Assembly (NCBI GenBank): GCA_905216195.1 | Contig: CAJMSX010000001.1 | Location: 89,798-153,797, forward strand | Source: an uncultured bacterium | Lineage (GTDB): Bacteria; Bacteroidota; Bacteroidia; Bacteroidales; Marinifilaceae | DNA length: 64,000 nt | Direction of reading: 5' to 3' | Shown: in pieces, positions 25,925 to 34,767 of the stretch | Layout: each line of letters starts with the position of its first letter | Numbering within the stretch: the first letter of the stretch is position 1 | Made by a program: the position numbers and the translations under genes | Notes under the pieces: generated by a model | What the model was told of the DNA's origin: nothing | The model's database searches: none | Seen by the model: the letters and a program-made list of their open reading frames with translations, nothing else

Positions 25925-26248
25925 ATGAATAATAAAGTTTTAGACGGCGGAACATTGGATTATAGCGTAGGCGCCGAAGGTGTAAAAAGCGGCGAAATCG
26001 TGATTGTCGGTGATGTGGCTGGGGTTGCGATGAGAACGGGAAAAGAGGGGGAAACGGTGGCATTGTGTATCGAGGGGGTTTATTCCTTGCCAAAGGGAAC
26101 CACTGCCATTCCGCAGGGAAAAAAGGTGTATTATAATACTACCGATAAAAACATTGTAGGCACCGCCACCGGCAACACCTTTGTTGGGTATGCGTGGAGT
26201 AATGCGGCGGCAGCCGATCAGGTGGTTGATGTAAAACTTTCTTTTTAA
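25925..26248 (+). CDS. DUF2190-type capsid decoration protein
   Basis: A 107-residue beta-rich protein: LDYSVGAEGVKSGEIVIVGDVAGVA, then VALCIEGVYSLPKGTTAIPQGKKVYY, matching the DUF2190 family, which acts as head cement/decoration trimers in several phages. Position directly after the capsid gene agrees. Confidence 0.8.
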   Translation: MNNKVLDGGTLDYSVGAEGVKSGEIVIVGDVAGVAMRTGKEGETVALCIEGVYSLPKGTTAIPQGKKVYYNTTDKNIVGTATGNTFVGYAWSNAAAADQVVDVKLSF

Positions 26249-26253
26249 CCGTC

Positions 26254-26613
26254 ATGGTATATGTGTTTGACGGTTTGGCCGGGCAAGTGTTTTCCGTAGT
26301 TGCCAGTGTGATGGGAACGCGCGTCGTGTGGCGTTCGTCCACTGGCACGGAAACGCCTGGAATGGTTTTATTTAAAAACCCGACGGAAGCCATACAAATT
26401 GGAGATACGGAACGGTACGAGTACCGCCCAAACCGGGCAACGGCTGAATTCTACGCCGACACGTTCCCGGAATTGAAAAAGGCGGTGGATAGCGGAAAGG
26501 ATGAGTATTTAATCGTTGACGGACAAACCTATTTTATAACGGAGATCACAACGAAGGTGGACGGCCGCACCATGGTTGCCCATTTGGAACCCAACGAAAA
26601 CCTAAAGTTATGA
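26254..26613 (+). CDS. Putative head-tail connector protein
   Basis: A 119-residue protein of mixed strands with TERYEYRPNRATAEFYADTFPELK and YLIVDGQTYFITEITTK. Position (after decoration protein, before the Gp37-like gene) and size suggest a FII/stopper-like head completion protein; there is no decisive motif. Stop overlaps the next start by 4 bases. Confidence 0.55.
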   Translation: MVYVFDGLAGQVFSVVASVMGTRVVWRSSTGTETPGMVLFKNPTEAIQIGDTERYEYRPNRATAEFYADTFPELKKAVDSGKDEYLIVDGQTYFITEITTKVDGRTMVAHLEPNENLKL

Positions 26614-27062
26614 TGTACGAGAATTATGAGGACGCTATTGTTGAGCATTTAAAAATGCATGGAGTAGACGTTTCAGCGTTGCCAACGGTGGAGGTTTTGA
26701 ACGATCCCCGCCCCACCGCCAAACCATACATATATATAATGTATAACGGCAGTAGTTACGACGCCCCGGAAAACATGGCCGTTACCACGCAGAAAGAAAG
26801 CCTAAATTTTGAGGCTTTTATCAAAACCAAAAGTCGGCGGGGTAAAAACGGGGTTTTCGCCGTGGCCGAGGAAGTAAAGGGGCGGTTAATGGGTTGGCGT
26901 CCCCCTAGCGCCATTACGCCTGTTATATTTTCGTCCTTTGGCTACGTTACCGGTAATCAAAATAATTGGCAGTATATGTTATCCTTTGCATTCGACCGTT
27001 ACGTCGTGCAAAGGGAACTTTCAGAACCAACGGAACTGATAAAACAAATAACGATAGTATGA
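26610..27062 (+). CDS. Gp37-like protein (Mu gp37 family)
   Basis: A 150-residue protein with the pattern of the Mu Gp37/tail terminator group: an N-terminal helix (YENYEDAIVEHLKMHGV), a strand pair around PYIYIMYNGSSYD, and EEVKGRLMGWRPP. Such proteins complete the tail top. It overlaps the next gene by 4 bases. Confidence 0.65.
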   Translation: MMYENYEDAIVEHLKMHGVDVSALPTVEVLNDPRPTAKPYIYIMYNGSSYDAPENMAVTTQKESLNFEAFIKTKSRRGKNGVFAVAEEVKGRLMGWRPPSAITPVIFSSFGYVTGNQNNWQYMLSFAFDRYVVQRELSEPTELIKQITIV

Positions 27063-27259
27063 AAAAGTATGAAGTAAAAAACCCCTTTTTAGCGTTTCGC
27101 ATAAACGAAGTCCAAAAAGATTACACCCTAAAGCGGGGCGACTTGGTCGAATTACCTGAAACCAATCCGGCTGTACGGGCAATGGAGAGAAGGGGGCAAA
27201 TTAAAGAGATCGCCATCCCCGCCCCGAACCCCGTCGAAGTAAAGAAAAAAAGTAAGTAA
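27059..27259 (+). CDS. Small phage structural-region protein
   Basis: A 66-residue protein starting at the ATG overlapping the previous stop (TATGA arrangement). It has RGDLVELPETNPAVRAMERRGQI in the middle, resembling Mu gp38-type small proteins next to the sheath gene, and a basic tail. Function unknown. Confidence 0.6.
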   Translation: MKKYEVKNPFLAFRINEVQKDYTLKRGDLVELPETNPAVRAMERRGQIKEIAIPAPNPVEVKKKSK

Positions 27260-27288
27260 CGTCGGCCATCCGACATAAAAAATGCAAC

Positions 27289-28470
27289 ATGAGTTTTTTA
27301 CATGGTATAGAACACTTGAATTTACCCGCCGATTTTACGGTTGTAAATGACGTGGCTACGGCCGTGATCGGATTGATTGGCACCGCCGAAAAGGGCACGA
27401 ACAATAAATTAACGGTGTGCAAAAATGAAAAAGATGATGCCCAATTTGGCACCGCCGGCACGATTCCCGAAGCGTTACGTGCTATCAGGATGCAAGATAG
27501 CGCCGCCGGGGGTGCGTTAGTGATTGTGTGCAAAGTTGGTGCCCCGGACGATGCCGAAGTAACTGCCAAAATTGTTGGAGAGGTAAGCGAAACCGGGGAA
27601 CGCACCGGGTTAAAACTGTTTGAAACGGCTTTAACAACGGTTGGGTTTGAAGCTATGATCTACATTGCCCCCCGTTACTCCGCGTTGCCGGCGGTTAAAC
27701 AGGCTTTAATAACTATATCCGATAAAACGGAAGGCATGGCCTATATCGACACCCCGGACGGGTATACTTTCAATGAGGCCATCGCATCCCGCACCGGTGA
27801 AGGTGAGTTTGTGGGATTGACGGAGGGGCAAAAACTGTTATTTCCTCACTTCCTGATTGCCAACCCGGAAAGCAAGGACGATACGGACAAATATCAGAAT
27901 GTGCCGATGTCCCCGTTTATGGCCGGATTACGGGCAAAGGTAGATTTAACGGAAGGTTGGCACCTTTCATGTTCCAACCACCGAATTACGGGCGTGGAAG
28001 GTTTGGACGTTCCGTTAACTTTTTCCCTGGGCGACCAAACGAGCGAAGCGAATTTGTTGAACTCCGCCGGGATTACCACCGCCGTTAACCTTAACGGCCT
28101 TGTGGAATGGGGAAATTATTCAGCCGGATTCCCGGCCAATGTCAATGCAGAAGCGTTTGAATGTGTCCGACGGACACGGGTGATTATGAAACGGACAATA
28201 CAACAGGCGTGTATTTCTTTTATTGATAAGCCGTTTACAAAGGCTAATATTGACGCTATCCGCAATACCGTGAACCAATATTTAAATGGATTGGCTGCCG
28301 CCGGTAAAATCGTGTCCGGAAAATGTTATTACCGCCCGGAAAACAACCCCTTAAATGAAATGTCACAGGGGCATATCACATTTGATATTGAGTTTACGCC
28401 GGCATTGCCGATGCAACGATTGACGTTTACATATAAGATTGATTTAACCGCCTTATCTAAAATCGCATAG
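27289..28470 (+). CDS. Contractile tail sheath protein
   Basis: A 393-residue sheath protein of the P2 FI / Mu gpL type. The N-terminal half has TAVIGLIGTAEKGTNNK and the conserved Gly-rich strands; the C-terminal half has LVEWGNYSAGFPANVNAEAFECVRRTRVIMKRTI and LNEMSQGHITFDIEFTPALPMQRLTF, the conserved C-terminal domain that interlocks subunits. It makes the phage a myovirus. Confidence 0.9.
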   Translation: MSFLHGIEHLNLPADFTVVNDVATAVIGLIGTAEKGTNNKLTVCKNEKDDAQFGTAGTIPEALRAIRMQDSAAGGALVIVCKVGAPDDAEVTAKIVGEVSETGERTGLKLFETALTTVGFEAMIYIAPRYSALPAVKQALITISDKTEGMAYIDTPDGYTFNEAIASRTGEGEFVGLTEGQKLLFPHFLIANPESKDDTDKYQNVPMSPFMAGLRAKVDLTEGWHLSCSNHRITGVEGLDVPLTFSLGDQTSEANLLNSAGITTAVNLNGLVEWGNYSAGFPANVNAEAFECVRRTRVIMKRTIQQACISFIDKPFTKANIDAIRNTVNQYLNGLAAAGKIVSGKCYYRPENNPLNEMSQGHITFDIEFTPALPMQRLTFTYKIDLTALSKIA

Positions 28471-28472
28471 CC

Positions 28473-28985
28473 ATGAAAATAAATAAAGTATATGACGCCA
28501 ATGTATATGTAAATAATACCTCGACGCACGGGCAAGCGTCGGAGGTGACGTGTCCCGATCTTTCTGCTATTATGACGGAGTATAAGGCATTGGGAATGAT
28601 CGGGACGGCCGAATTTTTCAACGGGTTTGAAAAAATGGAGGCTACGATCAAATGGACGTATCCGGAAAACAATATCCAAAAAGTGTGTGCTAATCCTTTA
28701 GAGCCACTTGATATAATGGTACGGAGCAGTAAGGCAGAGTATGACACGGGCGGTATGACCGCCGAAAAACCGATTGTTATATACCTAAAAGGGTACCCTA
28801 AGAAACACCCCGGAGGGAATTATAAGGCCAAAGAGGACACCGAGTTAGAAACTACCTTATCAATCCTCTATTTTAAACAGGAGATAGGCGGTGAGGAAAT
28901 TGTTGAATTGGACGTTATCAACAATATTTACAAAGTAGACGGGCAAGACCTGACCGCCGAACGCCGCCAAAATTTAGGTATATAA
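28473..28985 (+). CDS. Tail tube protein (P2 FII family)
   Basis: A 170-residue protein: NKVYDANVYVNNTSTHGQASEV, then TAEFFNGFEKMEATIKW and the C-terminal YKVDGQDLTAERRQNLGI, all typical of P2 FII tail tubes. It follows the sheath gene by 2 bases. It forms the inner tube of the contractile tail. Confidence 0.9.
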   Translation: MKINKVYDANVYVNNTSTHGQASEVTCPDLSAIMTEYKALGMIGTAEFFNGFEKMEATIKWTYPENNIQKVCANPLEPLDIMVRSSKAEYDTGGMTAEKPIVIYLKGYPKKHPGGNYKAKEDTELETTLSILYFKQEIGGEEIVELDVINNIYKVDGQDLTAERRQNLGI

Positions 28986-29032
28986 GTCTATCATTTGAAA
29001 TAAGCGAATCACGAATTTTAATAGTATTGAAT

Positions 29033-29329
29033 ATGGAAGCATTGAAACGAAAGCCGGATTTATCGGTACGGCGGGCAATGGAGTTACCGGACGGCACCCG
29101 CATTGAAGTAATAGGACTAACCGCGCGTAAAAGCATGGAGTTAGCCAATAATCAGAAGTTGAGCGACGCAGAACGGGGAATGAACATTATAGCCGCAAAA
29201 ATATTGGTGGACGGTACCCCCATTGTGGTAGACGACCTTTTAGACTGTTTTACGGATGATGAGATCGTAACGATTACCGAGTTTGTAACCGGCGTAGAGA
29301 AGGAGGAACCCGGAAAAAACGGGCAATAA
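29033..29329 (+). CDS. Tail assembly chaperone, short (frame 0) product
   Basis: A 98-residue protein starting at ATG 29033 (an in-frame TTG at 29027 is less likely). It contains RAMELPDGTRIEVIGLTARKSMELANNQKLSD and ends EEPGKNGQ. Its position between tube and tape measure genes is that of the P2 gpE / Mu gp41 chaperone, which is made in two forms by a frameshift. A slippery heptamer lies at 29314-29320, seven bases before the stop region. Confidence 0.8.
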   Translation: MEALKRKPDLSVRRAMELPDGTRIEVIGLTARKSMELANNQKLSDAERGMNIIAAKILVDGTPIVVDDLLDCFTDDEIVTITEFVTGVEKEEPGKNGQ

Positions 29330-29499
29330 CCGCCGAGGACGTTGTGTTTTTAGCACACTACACCGGCGGTGGGATTGATGAGGTGTTAGACCTTTCGACG
29401 GACAATTATTTTACATTTTTGGATGCCGCGCTAAAACTGCATGAAATTGAAATGACAGTGCCCCGGCGGGTAGTATTGTCAGGAATAGAAAAACGATAA
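29314..29499 (+). CDS. -1 frameshift extension of the tail chaperone (gpE'-like)
   Basis: The heptamer A_AAA_AAC (29314-29320) lies in frame with the short product. Slipping by -1 enters an open frame that has no start codon of its own and runs to TAA at 29497-29499: it reads RAITAEDVVFLAHYTGGG, then DEVLDLSTDNYFTFLDAAL and ends SGIEKR. The fused protein would be 155 residues. P2 E/E' and most long-tailed phages use the same device at this locus to make two chaperone forms in a fixed ratio. Confidence 0.8.
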   Translation, partial: KKRAITAEDVVFLAHYTGGGIDEVLDLSTDNYFTFLDAALKLHEIEMTVPRRVVLSGIEKR

Positions 29500-29511
29500 A
29501 GATTAAACTTT

Positions 29512-31566
29512 ATGGCCGACGCTTTAAAATTAGCTTTTGTTTTGTCAGCTACCGACAAAATGAGCCGCATTATTTCCGATGCGGTGAACAAATCGACGGG
29601 CAAATTAAGAGCGTTTGAACGTAACACCTCAAAGGTTGGTAAGTCTATGATGGCGGCCGGCGGTATTATGACCGGCGCCAGTGTTGCCATTGGTACGGCT
29701 ACGTTGGGCATTGCCAAAACCACGGCGGCGTATGGGGATGAGGTTTGGAAAGCTTCACAATCAACGGGTATGGCAGTTGAGGATTACCAAAAATTAGCGT
29801 ATGCCGCCCGTTATTCCAATGTGCAACAAACCGAGTTGAACGGCGCTATGGTAAAGTTGAATAAAAAGTTAGCTGAAGCGGGCGCCGGGAGTAAAAGCAC
29901 TGCTAAACTGTTTACCGATCTAGGGATTAACGTGCGCGATTTCGCGGGCAATTTAAAGACGCCGAATGCCATATTTACCGAGTTGGCGGGCAAGTTTGCG
30001 GGTATGGAAAATGGCGCCCAAAAAACGGCATTGGCCTATGAATTATTTGGTAGATCAGGCGCAAGCCTTATCCCCCTTCTTAATAGCGGGACAAAAGGAT
30101 TGGAGGATATGGGCGCCGAAGCTGAACGGATGGGGTATGTGATGAGTACCGAAGCGGCCAAGGCATCCGAGCAGTTTAACGACAACTTAAGCCGGGTAAC
30201 GGATTCCGCAAAGGGGTTGATGTTCCAGTTGGGAACGGCCTTGATTCCCACTTTGGACACGTTGGCGCAAAAGGTCACCGCCGCCGTTTTGAAGGTGAGT
30301 GGGTGGATAAAGGAAAATCCCTATTTAGCTAATACAATCAGTACTGTATCCATTGGCTTGACCGCTTTATTGGGTGTGGTGGGCGGCGCTTCGGTGGTGA
30401 TCGGTGCCGTTACTTTCACGGTTGGCAAGTTTGCGGCGGCATTGCGGGGAGTTATGACTGCTATAAGTGTTGGCAAAGCGTTGTTTGCCGCCGCTTCAAA
30501 CGGTATGTTGTTATTCCGGATACAGTACGCCGCCTTAGTGATAGGACAGAAGTTAGCCGCCGTTGCGCAATGGTTATTTAACAGCGCTTTGTATGCGTGC
30601 CCGGTGGTTTGGATTATTGCCGCTATAATGGCCGTGATCGGGGCGGTGTATTTGTTAGTGAAACATTGGGACAAAGTGAGCGCCTTTTTTGTGGGGTTGT
30701 GGGATGGGATTAAAAAGGTGTTTGCATCCGTATGGAATTGGATTAAGAACCTTTTCACGGGATTAAACCCCGTTGGTTGGATTAGTGGCATTTGGAACAG
30801 CATTACAGCATGGTTCGGGCGGTTGTGGGACGGGGTTAAAAACGTGTTTTCGTCCGCATGGGATTGGATAAAACAAATGTTTTTGAACTACGCCCCCGTA
30901 GGGTTGATTATCAAACATTGGGACACTATTGCGGAATGGTTCGCCGGATTATGGGAAGGCGTGAAGGGTATTTTTTCAAACGCCTGGGAAGGAATTAAAG
31001 GTTTCTTTTCATCCCTTAATCCCGTGGAATGGTTTGGCAGTATGTGGGAAAGTGTTACAACCTTCTTTACAGAGTTGCCGGGGCGGTTTTTCGGTTTTGG
31101 GCGGGATATTATTAACGGCCTGACCGATGGAATTAAAAGCCTTGCTTCGGAGGCGTGGGAAAGTGTCACCGGTATAGGCGAAGGGATTAAAAATAAATTC
31201 AAATCGTTTTTTGGAATTAACAGCCCGTCCACCCTCTTTGCTGAATATGGTCTAAACATTACACAGGGATTAACCGGCGGTATAGAAAAGGGAACACCGG
31301 CAGTAGCCGCCACGACCGAGGGGTTGACGGTGAAGGCCACCCGGAATATTGGCAACGGGATTACCGCCGTCGCTGACAGCTCTACTACCCCCATTAATAA
31401 TGCCGGTGGTGTTTCGCTGAATTATTCCCCTACCATTAACATTGGCGGTGGTGCCACCCCGGAGGCTGCCGCCGAATTTATCAAGCTATTACGCGCTCAT
31501 CGGGAAGAGATCATAAGGATGATCCGGCAGGAAACAGAGAATAAAAAACGTTTATCATTTAATTAG
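29512..31566 (+). CDS. Tape measure protein
   Basis: A 684-residue protein. Residues 1-250 are a TP901-like helical region (ADALKLAFVLSATDKMSRII; AAYGDEVWKASQSTGMAVEDYQKL). Residues about 265-390 hold several hydrophobic helices that can enter the membrane during injection. From about 380 to 530 there is a Trp-rich periodic segment (WDGIKK..., WNWIKN..., WDGVKN..., WDWIKQ..., WEGVKG..., WEGIKG...). The length suggests a tail of roughly 100 nm if 0.15 nm per residue holds. The two upstream chaperone forms would coat it during assembly. Confidence 0.9.
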   Translation: MADALKLAFVLSATDKMSRIISDAVNKSTGKLRAFERNTSKVGKSMMAAGGIMTGASVAIGTATLGIAKTTAAYGDEVWKASQSTGMAVEDYQKLAYAARYSNVQQTELNGAMVKLNKKLAEAGAGSKSTAKLFTDLGINVRDFAGNLKTPNAIFTELAGKFAGMENGAQKTALAYELFGRSGASLIPLLNSGTKGLEDMGAEAERMGYVMSTEAAKASEQFNDNLSRVTDSAKGLMFQLGTALIPTLDTLAQKVTAAVLKVSGWIKENPYLANTISTVSIGLTALLGVVGGASVVIGAVTFTVGKFAAALRGVMTAISVGKALFAAASNGMLLFRIQYAALVIGQKLAAVAQWLFNSALYACPVVWIIAAIMAVIGAVYLLVKHWDKVSAFFVGLWDGIKKVFASVWNWIKNLFTGLNPVGWISGIWNSITAWFGRLWDGVKNVFSSAWDWIKQMFLNYAPVGLIIKHWDTIAEWFAGLWEGVKGIFSNAWEGIKGFFSSLNPVEWFGSMWESVTTFFTELPGRFFGFGRDIINGLTDGIKSLASEAWESVTGIGEGIKNKFKSFFGINSPSTLFAEYGLNITQGLTGGIEKGTPAVAATTEGLTVKATRNIGNGITAVADSSTTPINNAGGVSLNYSPTINIGGGATPEAAAEFIKLLRAHREEIIRMIRQETENKKRLSFN

Positions 31567-31572
31567 TCTGAT

Positions 31573-32445
31573 ATGTTTGTACAATTAGGTACACACGTTT
31601 TTAAAGGGTTAAAAGCACCGGCAAGTTGGAGCGAAACGCACGGCATTAAGGTTGGTCGTGTTCCGCGTGTGAATACAAAGGACGCTTTGCAAAAAACAGG
31701 GGATGAATTAACAGAGATCAATTTAAACATACGGTATGAAAGCGTTTTTTGTGAACCGGCCGATGAAGTTGCAGCCTTAAAAAAGTCAATGACCACCGGC
31801 GAGGTGTTACCATTTATTTCCGGACAAGGAGATATAATCGGGAATTTTTTCATAACCGGAATGGACGTGACAAATGAAGCTTACAGTCCCGCCGGCGTTT
31901 TGGAAAGCGTTGGAGTTTCCATTAAACTATTGGAATACCCAACGGAAAAAGAAAACACCACCATAGAAAAGAAAAAAGACGTTCCAGTTGGCGAGGCATT
32001 GAAAAGCACTGTACCGCCCATACAACAGCCGATACCCTTAACCGTATCAGTTACCCCCGGCGGGGAGATCACAACCAAGTTAGCCAAAGCGAAAGCCGCC
32101 GTTAATAAAATAAAAGCTACTATTACTAAAATGAAAAAGGGTATAACCACTGTTAAAAAAGGGGTATGGGAGGTAAAAAAATTAGCCGAAGACGCCAAAC
32201 AGCTATATACGAATGTAAAAACAAAGGTAGAAACTACAAAAAAAATTATCCAACGGGCAAAGGAATTACCCACGTCATTAAGCGGTGCCATTAAATATGC
32301 TGAAAACCTTAGTAATTTAAGTAATACCGCCGATATGTCAGTTTTGGAAATGAACGTAAAGGAGTTATCAGATAGTGCCGACAAGGTAGGCAAACATGCC
32401 GCCCCGGTGGTTTCTTTTACAGCCACAAGGGAGGGCGGGAAATAA
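31573..32445 (+). CDS. Tail protein gpU-like with long C-terminal extension
   Basis: A 290-residue protein. Residues 1-125 resemble P2 gpU: QLGTHVFKGLKAPASWSETHG, VGRVPRVNTKDALQKTGDELTEINLNI and ISGQGDIIGNFFITGM. Residues 140-290 are an extension not present in P2 gpU, dominated by Lys/Ala/Thr helices (KAKAAVNKIKATITKMKKGITTV) with coiled-coil character. The start overlaps nothing; its stop overlaps gpX by one base. Role in P2: tail tip/tube completion. Confidence 0.75.
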   Translation: MFVQLGTHVFKGLKAPASWSETHGIKVGRVPRVNTKDALQKTGDELTEINLNIRYESVFCEPADEVAALKKSMTTGEVLPFISGQGDIIGNFFITGMDVTNEAYSPAGVLESVGVSIKLLEYPTEKENTTIEKKKDVPVGEALKSTVPPIQQPIPLTVSVTPGGEITTKLAKAKAAVNKIKATITKMKKGITTVKKGVWEVKKLAEDAKQLYTNVKTKVETTKKIIQRAKELPTSLSGAIKYAENLSNLSNTADMSVLEMNVKELSDSADKVGKHAAPVVSFTATREGGK

Positions 32446-32669
32446 TGGAAAGTTTTAATTATACCACCGTCGCTGGGGATAGATGGGATACGTTGGCCGC
32501 CCGGTTTTATGGCAATAATGCCGGTATCGCAATATTGATCGATGCCAATCCCGCCGTCCCGATCACTGCCGTATTGCCAATAGGCATCCCTTTAGTTGTT
32601 CCGGTTATGGACGATTTACAGATTATAGATAAAAATATACTACCCCCATGGAAACGATCAGGAAAATAA
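32445..32669 (+). CDS. Tail protein gpX (LysM-like)
   Basis: A 74-residue protein with the LysM-like pattern YTTVAGDRWDTLAARFYGNN, then LIDANPAVPITAVLPIGIPLVVP. This is the P2 gpX signature; it links baseplate hub parts. It overlaps the gpD start by 22 bases. Confidence 0.85.
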   Translation: MESFNYTTVAGDRWDTLAARFYGNNAGIAILIDANPAVPITAVLPIGIPLVVPVMDDLQIIDKNILPPWKRSGK

Positions 32670-33637
32670 AAGTTGAAATAACCATTGCCGGCGCTAATGT
32701 CACCGCTGATGTATCGCCCTATTTATCCCGAATCAGTTATGCGGATAGAGTGGAGGCGGAAAGTGATAGCATTGATTTAGTTTTCGATGATGTAGCGAAG
32801 TTGTGGCAAACGCATTGGTACCCGCAACAAGGGGACTCCTTAACGGTAAAAATGGGGTATGTCGGGGATTTGTTGGATTGCGGCGTTTTTGAGATTGACG
32901 AAATACAATTCGACACCCCGCCGGACACATTAACCGTGCGTGCTTTGGCAGCCGCCATTAGTAAAAGCTTACGCACGAAAAATAGTAAAGCTTTTGAAAA
33001 ACAAACGCTTTTAAAGATCGCCCAATATTTTGCGGATAAGCATGGGTTAAAAATCGTAGGAAGCGCAACCGCATTAAATGAGGTGGAAATTGAACGGAAG
33101 ACACAAGAGAATCAAACGGACTTAGGTTTTTTGGCGGGAATTGCTAAAGAATTTGGGTTTGTGTTTTCCGTCCGGGGCGGTCAATTGGTTTTTATGGACG
33201 TGGTTGAGTTGGAAAAGAAACCGGTGGTTATGGAGATCACTCCTAAAATGTTAAGTAAATGCAGTTTGAAGGACAAAACCGCCCAAACCTACGGCGGCGC
33301 CGTGATCGCCAAACGCAAAGCCCGAACGAATACCGTAATGAAATATCAGACTGGAGCGGCAGAATACAGCGGCGATACATTGGTTATAAATGATAGCAAC
33401 GCCGATAATGACAAGGCAGCAGAGGCACGCACACGGGGGGCATTGAAGGAAAAGAACAAAGATAAGGTTACAGGGACAGTTACTATGGAGGGCAACACGG
33501 CGGTTGTTGCTGGCATTAATATAACGCTTTCTGGGTACGGGCAATTTGCCGGGAAATGGCACATTGTAGAATCCCGGCACACGGTAGACCCGTCCGGGGG
33601 GTATACCACGGATGCCACCATTAGAAAAATAGTTTAA
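32648..33637 (+). CDS. Late control protein D-like baseplate hub (gpD)
   Basis: A 329-residue protein of the P2 gpD family: YLSRISYADRVEAESDSIDLVF, LTVKMGYVGDLLDCGVFEIDE and FLAGIAKEFGFVFSVRGGQLVFM, a C-terminal part with the typical WHIVESRHTVDPSGGYTT. It forms the hub from which the tail tube starts. Overlaps gpX. Confidence 0.85.
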   Translation: METIRKIKVEITIAGANVTADVSPYLSRISYADRVEAESDSIDLVFDDVAKLWQTHWYPQQGDSLTVKMGYVGDLLDCGVFEIDEIQFDTPPDTLTVRALAAAISKSLRTKNSKAFEKQTLLKIAQYFADKHGLKIVGSATALNEVEIERKTQENQTDLGFLAGIAKEFGFVFSVRGGQLVFMDVVELEKKPVVMEITPKMLSKCSLKDKTAQTYGGAVIAKRKARTNTVMKYQTGAAEYSGDTLVINDSNADNDKAAEARTRGALKEKNKDKVTGTVTMEGNTAVVAGINITLSGYGQFAGKWHIVESRHTVDPSGGYTTDATIRKIV

Positions 33638-33638
33638 T

Positions 33639-34172
33639 ATGTTGCGATTTGGAATTATATCAGAGTTGGGGACGGGCGAAAATGCTGGTTTTGCTCGTGT
33701 TTCGTTCGATGATACTGGTATTGTATCCGAGTGGTTATCGTTACCGGCCACAGCGACAAAAATAGCGAAAGATTGGCGCCCGTTGGAAGTTAATACACAG
33801 GTGGCCTGTTTGATGGATTCAGCGTGTGAACAGGGGGCAATAGTTATGGCCTTGTGGAGTTTCACCGATACGCCCCCGGAATGGGCAAGCGCCACCACGA
33901 CCGGCATACAGTATGCGGACGGAACCCAAATATATTACGACACGGAAAATAAGCGGTTGACCGTTGCCGCCCCGGATGCAGAGTTAAAAATTGAGTGTAA
34001 AAGATTGAACATTACTGGTGAGGTAAATATAAAGGGAGAAACTAACATCGACGGTGATACTAAGGTTACGGGCGAAGTGACCGCCACGAAGGAGGTAACC
34101 GCCGGACAAATAAAGTTAACACAACACAAACACCCCACCGCCGTTGGCGTGTCGGGGATTCCCACACCATAA
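33639..34172 (+). CDS. Baseplate assembly protein V (spike)
   Basis: A 177-residue protein. Residues 1-90 form the OB-fold (FGIISELGTGENAGFARVSFDDTG). The C-terminal part is a beta-helical spike with repeating short strands (ELKIECKRLNITGEVNIKGE, then TNIDGDTKVTGEVTATKEV), ending in HKHPTAVG, the His-rich tip that binds iron in related spikes. It starts 1 base after gpD. Confidence 0.85.
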   Translation: MLRFGIISELGTGENAGFARVSFDDTGIVSEWLSLPATATKIAKDWRPLEVNTQVACLMDSACEQGAIVMALWSFTDTPPEWASATTTGIQYADGTQIYYDTENKRLTVAAPDAELKIECKRLNITGEVNIKGETNIDGDTKVTGEVTATKEVTAGQIKLTQHKHPTAVGVSGIPTP

Positions 34173-34183
34173 AACGAAATAGT

Positions 34184-34420
34184 ATGGCAGTATCAATAAA
34201 TACGTTGAAAAGCGAGATAAAAGCGGCGTTCGACGCTGAAAAAGGACAAACGGCCGATCAGGATAAAAGTATTGACCGTATCGCCGGCGCCATTGCCGAG
34301 GCGGTAGCCAAACAGATTATAACCGGCATTGACACGGCGACTGTGACGCCGGTATTAGTGGCACCCCCTATGGGTGGAGCGGTTACAGGAACTATAACCC
34401 TAAAAGCAAGTGCAAAATGA
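34184..34420 (+). CDS. Small baseplate-region protein
   Basis: A 78-residue Ala-rich protein: IDRIAGAIAEAVAKQIITGIDTATVTPVLVAPP, ending in TLKASAK. Found between gpV and gpW-like genes; similar small Ala/Gly-rich proteins occur there in other Bacteroidota phages. Function unknown. Overlaps the next gene by 4 bases. Confidence 0.6.
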   Translation: MAVSINTLKSEIKAAFDAEKGQTADQDKSIDRIAGAIAEAVAKQIITGIDTATVTPVLVAPPMGGAVTGTITLKASAK

Positions 34421-34764
34421 GCGATTCCCGGAATTGGCAGGTAAGTATTAACGACCCTTTAAAACGGGTGGAGGGCGTGGAGGATATGGCGCAATGTGTG
34501 TACATGATCTTAACCACCATACCCGGAACCGACCCCCTACGCCCGGCGTTCGGGAGTAATTTATATAAGTATATAGACCGCCCCATGACGGAGGCGCAAC
34601 CGATGTTAATATACGAGATCACCACCGCCGTTGCCCGTTGGGAAACCCGGATTAAAGTAAAAACGTGCCGTTTGACCGCCACCGCCCCGGAGCGCCGGGC
34701 AATTGAGATCACCGCCGAGGTTGTCAGGTCAGCGGCACAAATAACCATAACCGTTAATATATAA
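34417..34764 (+). CDS. Baseplate wedge protein (gp25/W-like)
   Basis: A 115-residue protein with the gp25-like lysozyme-fold marks: EDMAQCVYMILTTIPGTDPLRPAFGSNLYKYID, which contains the conserved EPR/TxPGxxxxxPxFG turn, then AVARWETRIKVKTCR. It builds the baseplate wedges. Confidence 0.85.
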   Translation: MSDSRNWQVSINDPLKRVEGVEDMAQCVYMILTTIPGTDPLRPAFGSNLYKYIDRPMTEAQPMLIYEITTAVARWETRIKVKTCRLTATAPERRAIEITAEVVRSAAQITITVNI

Positions 34765-34767
34765 GAT

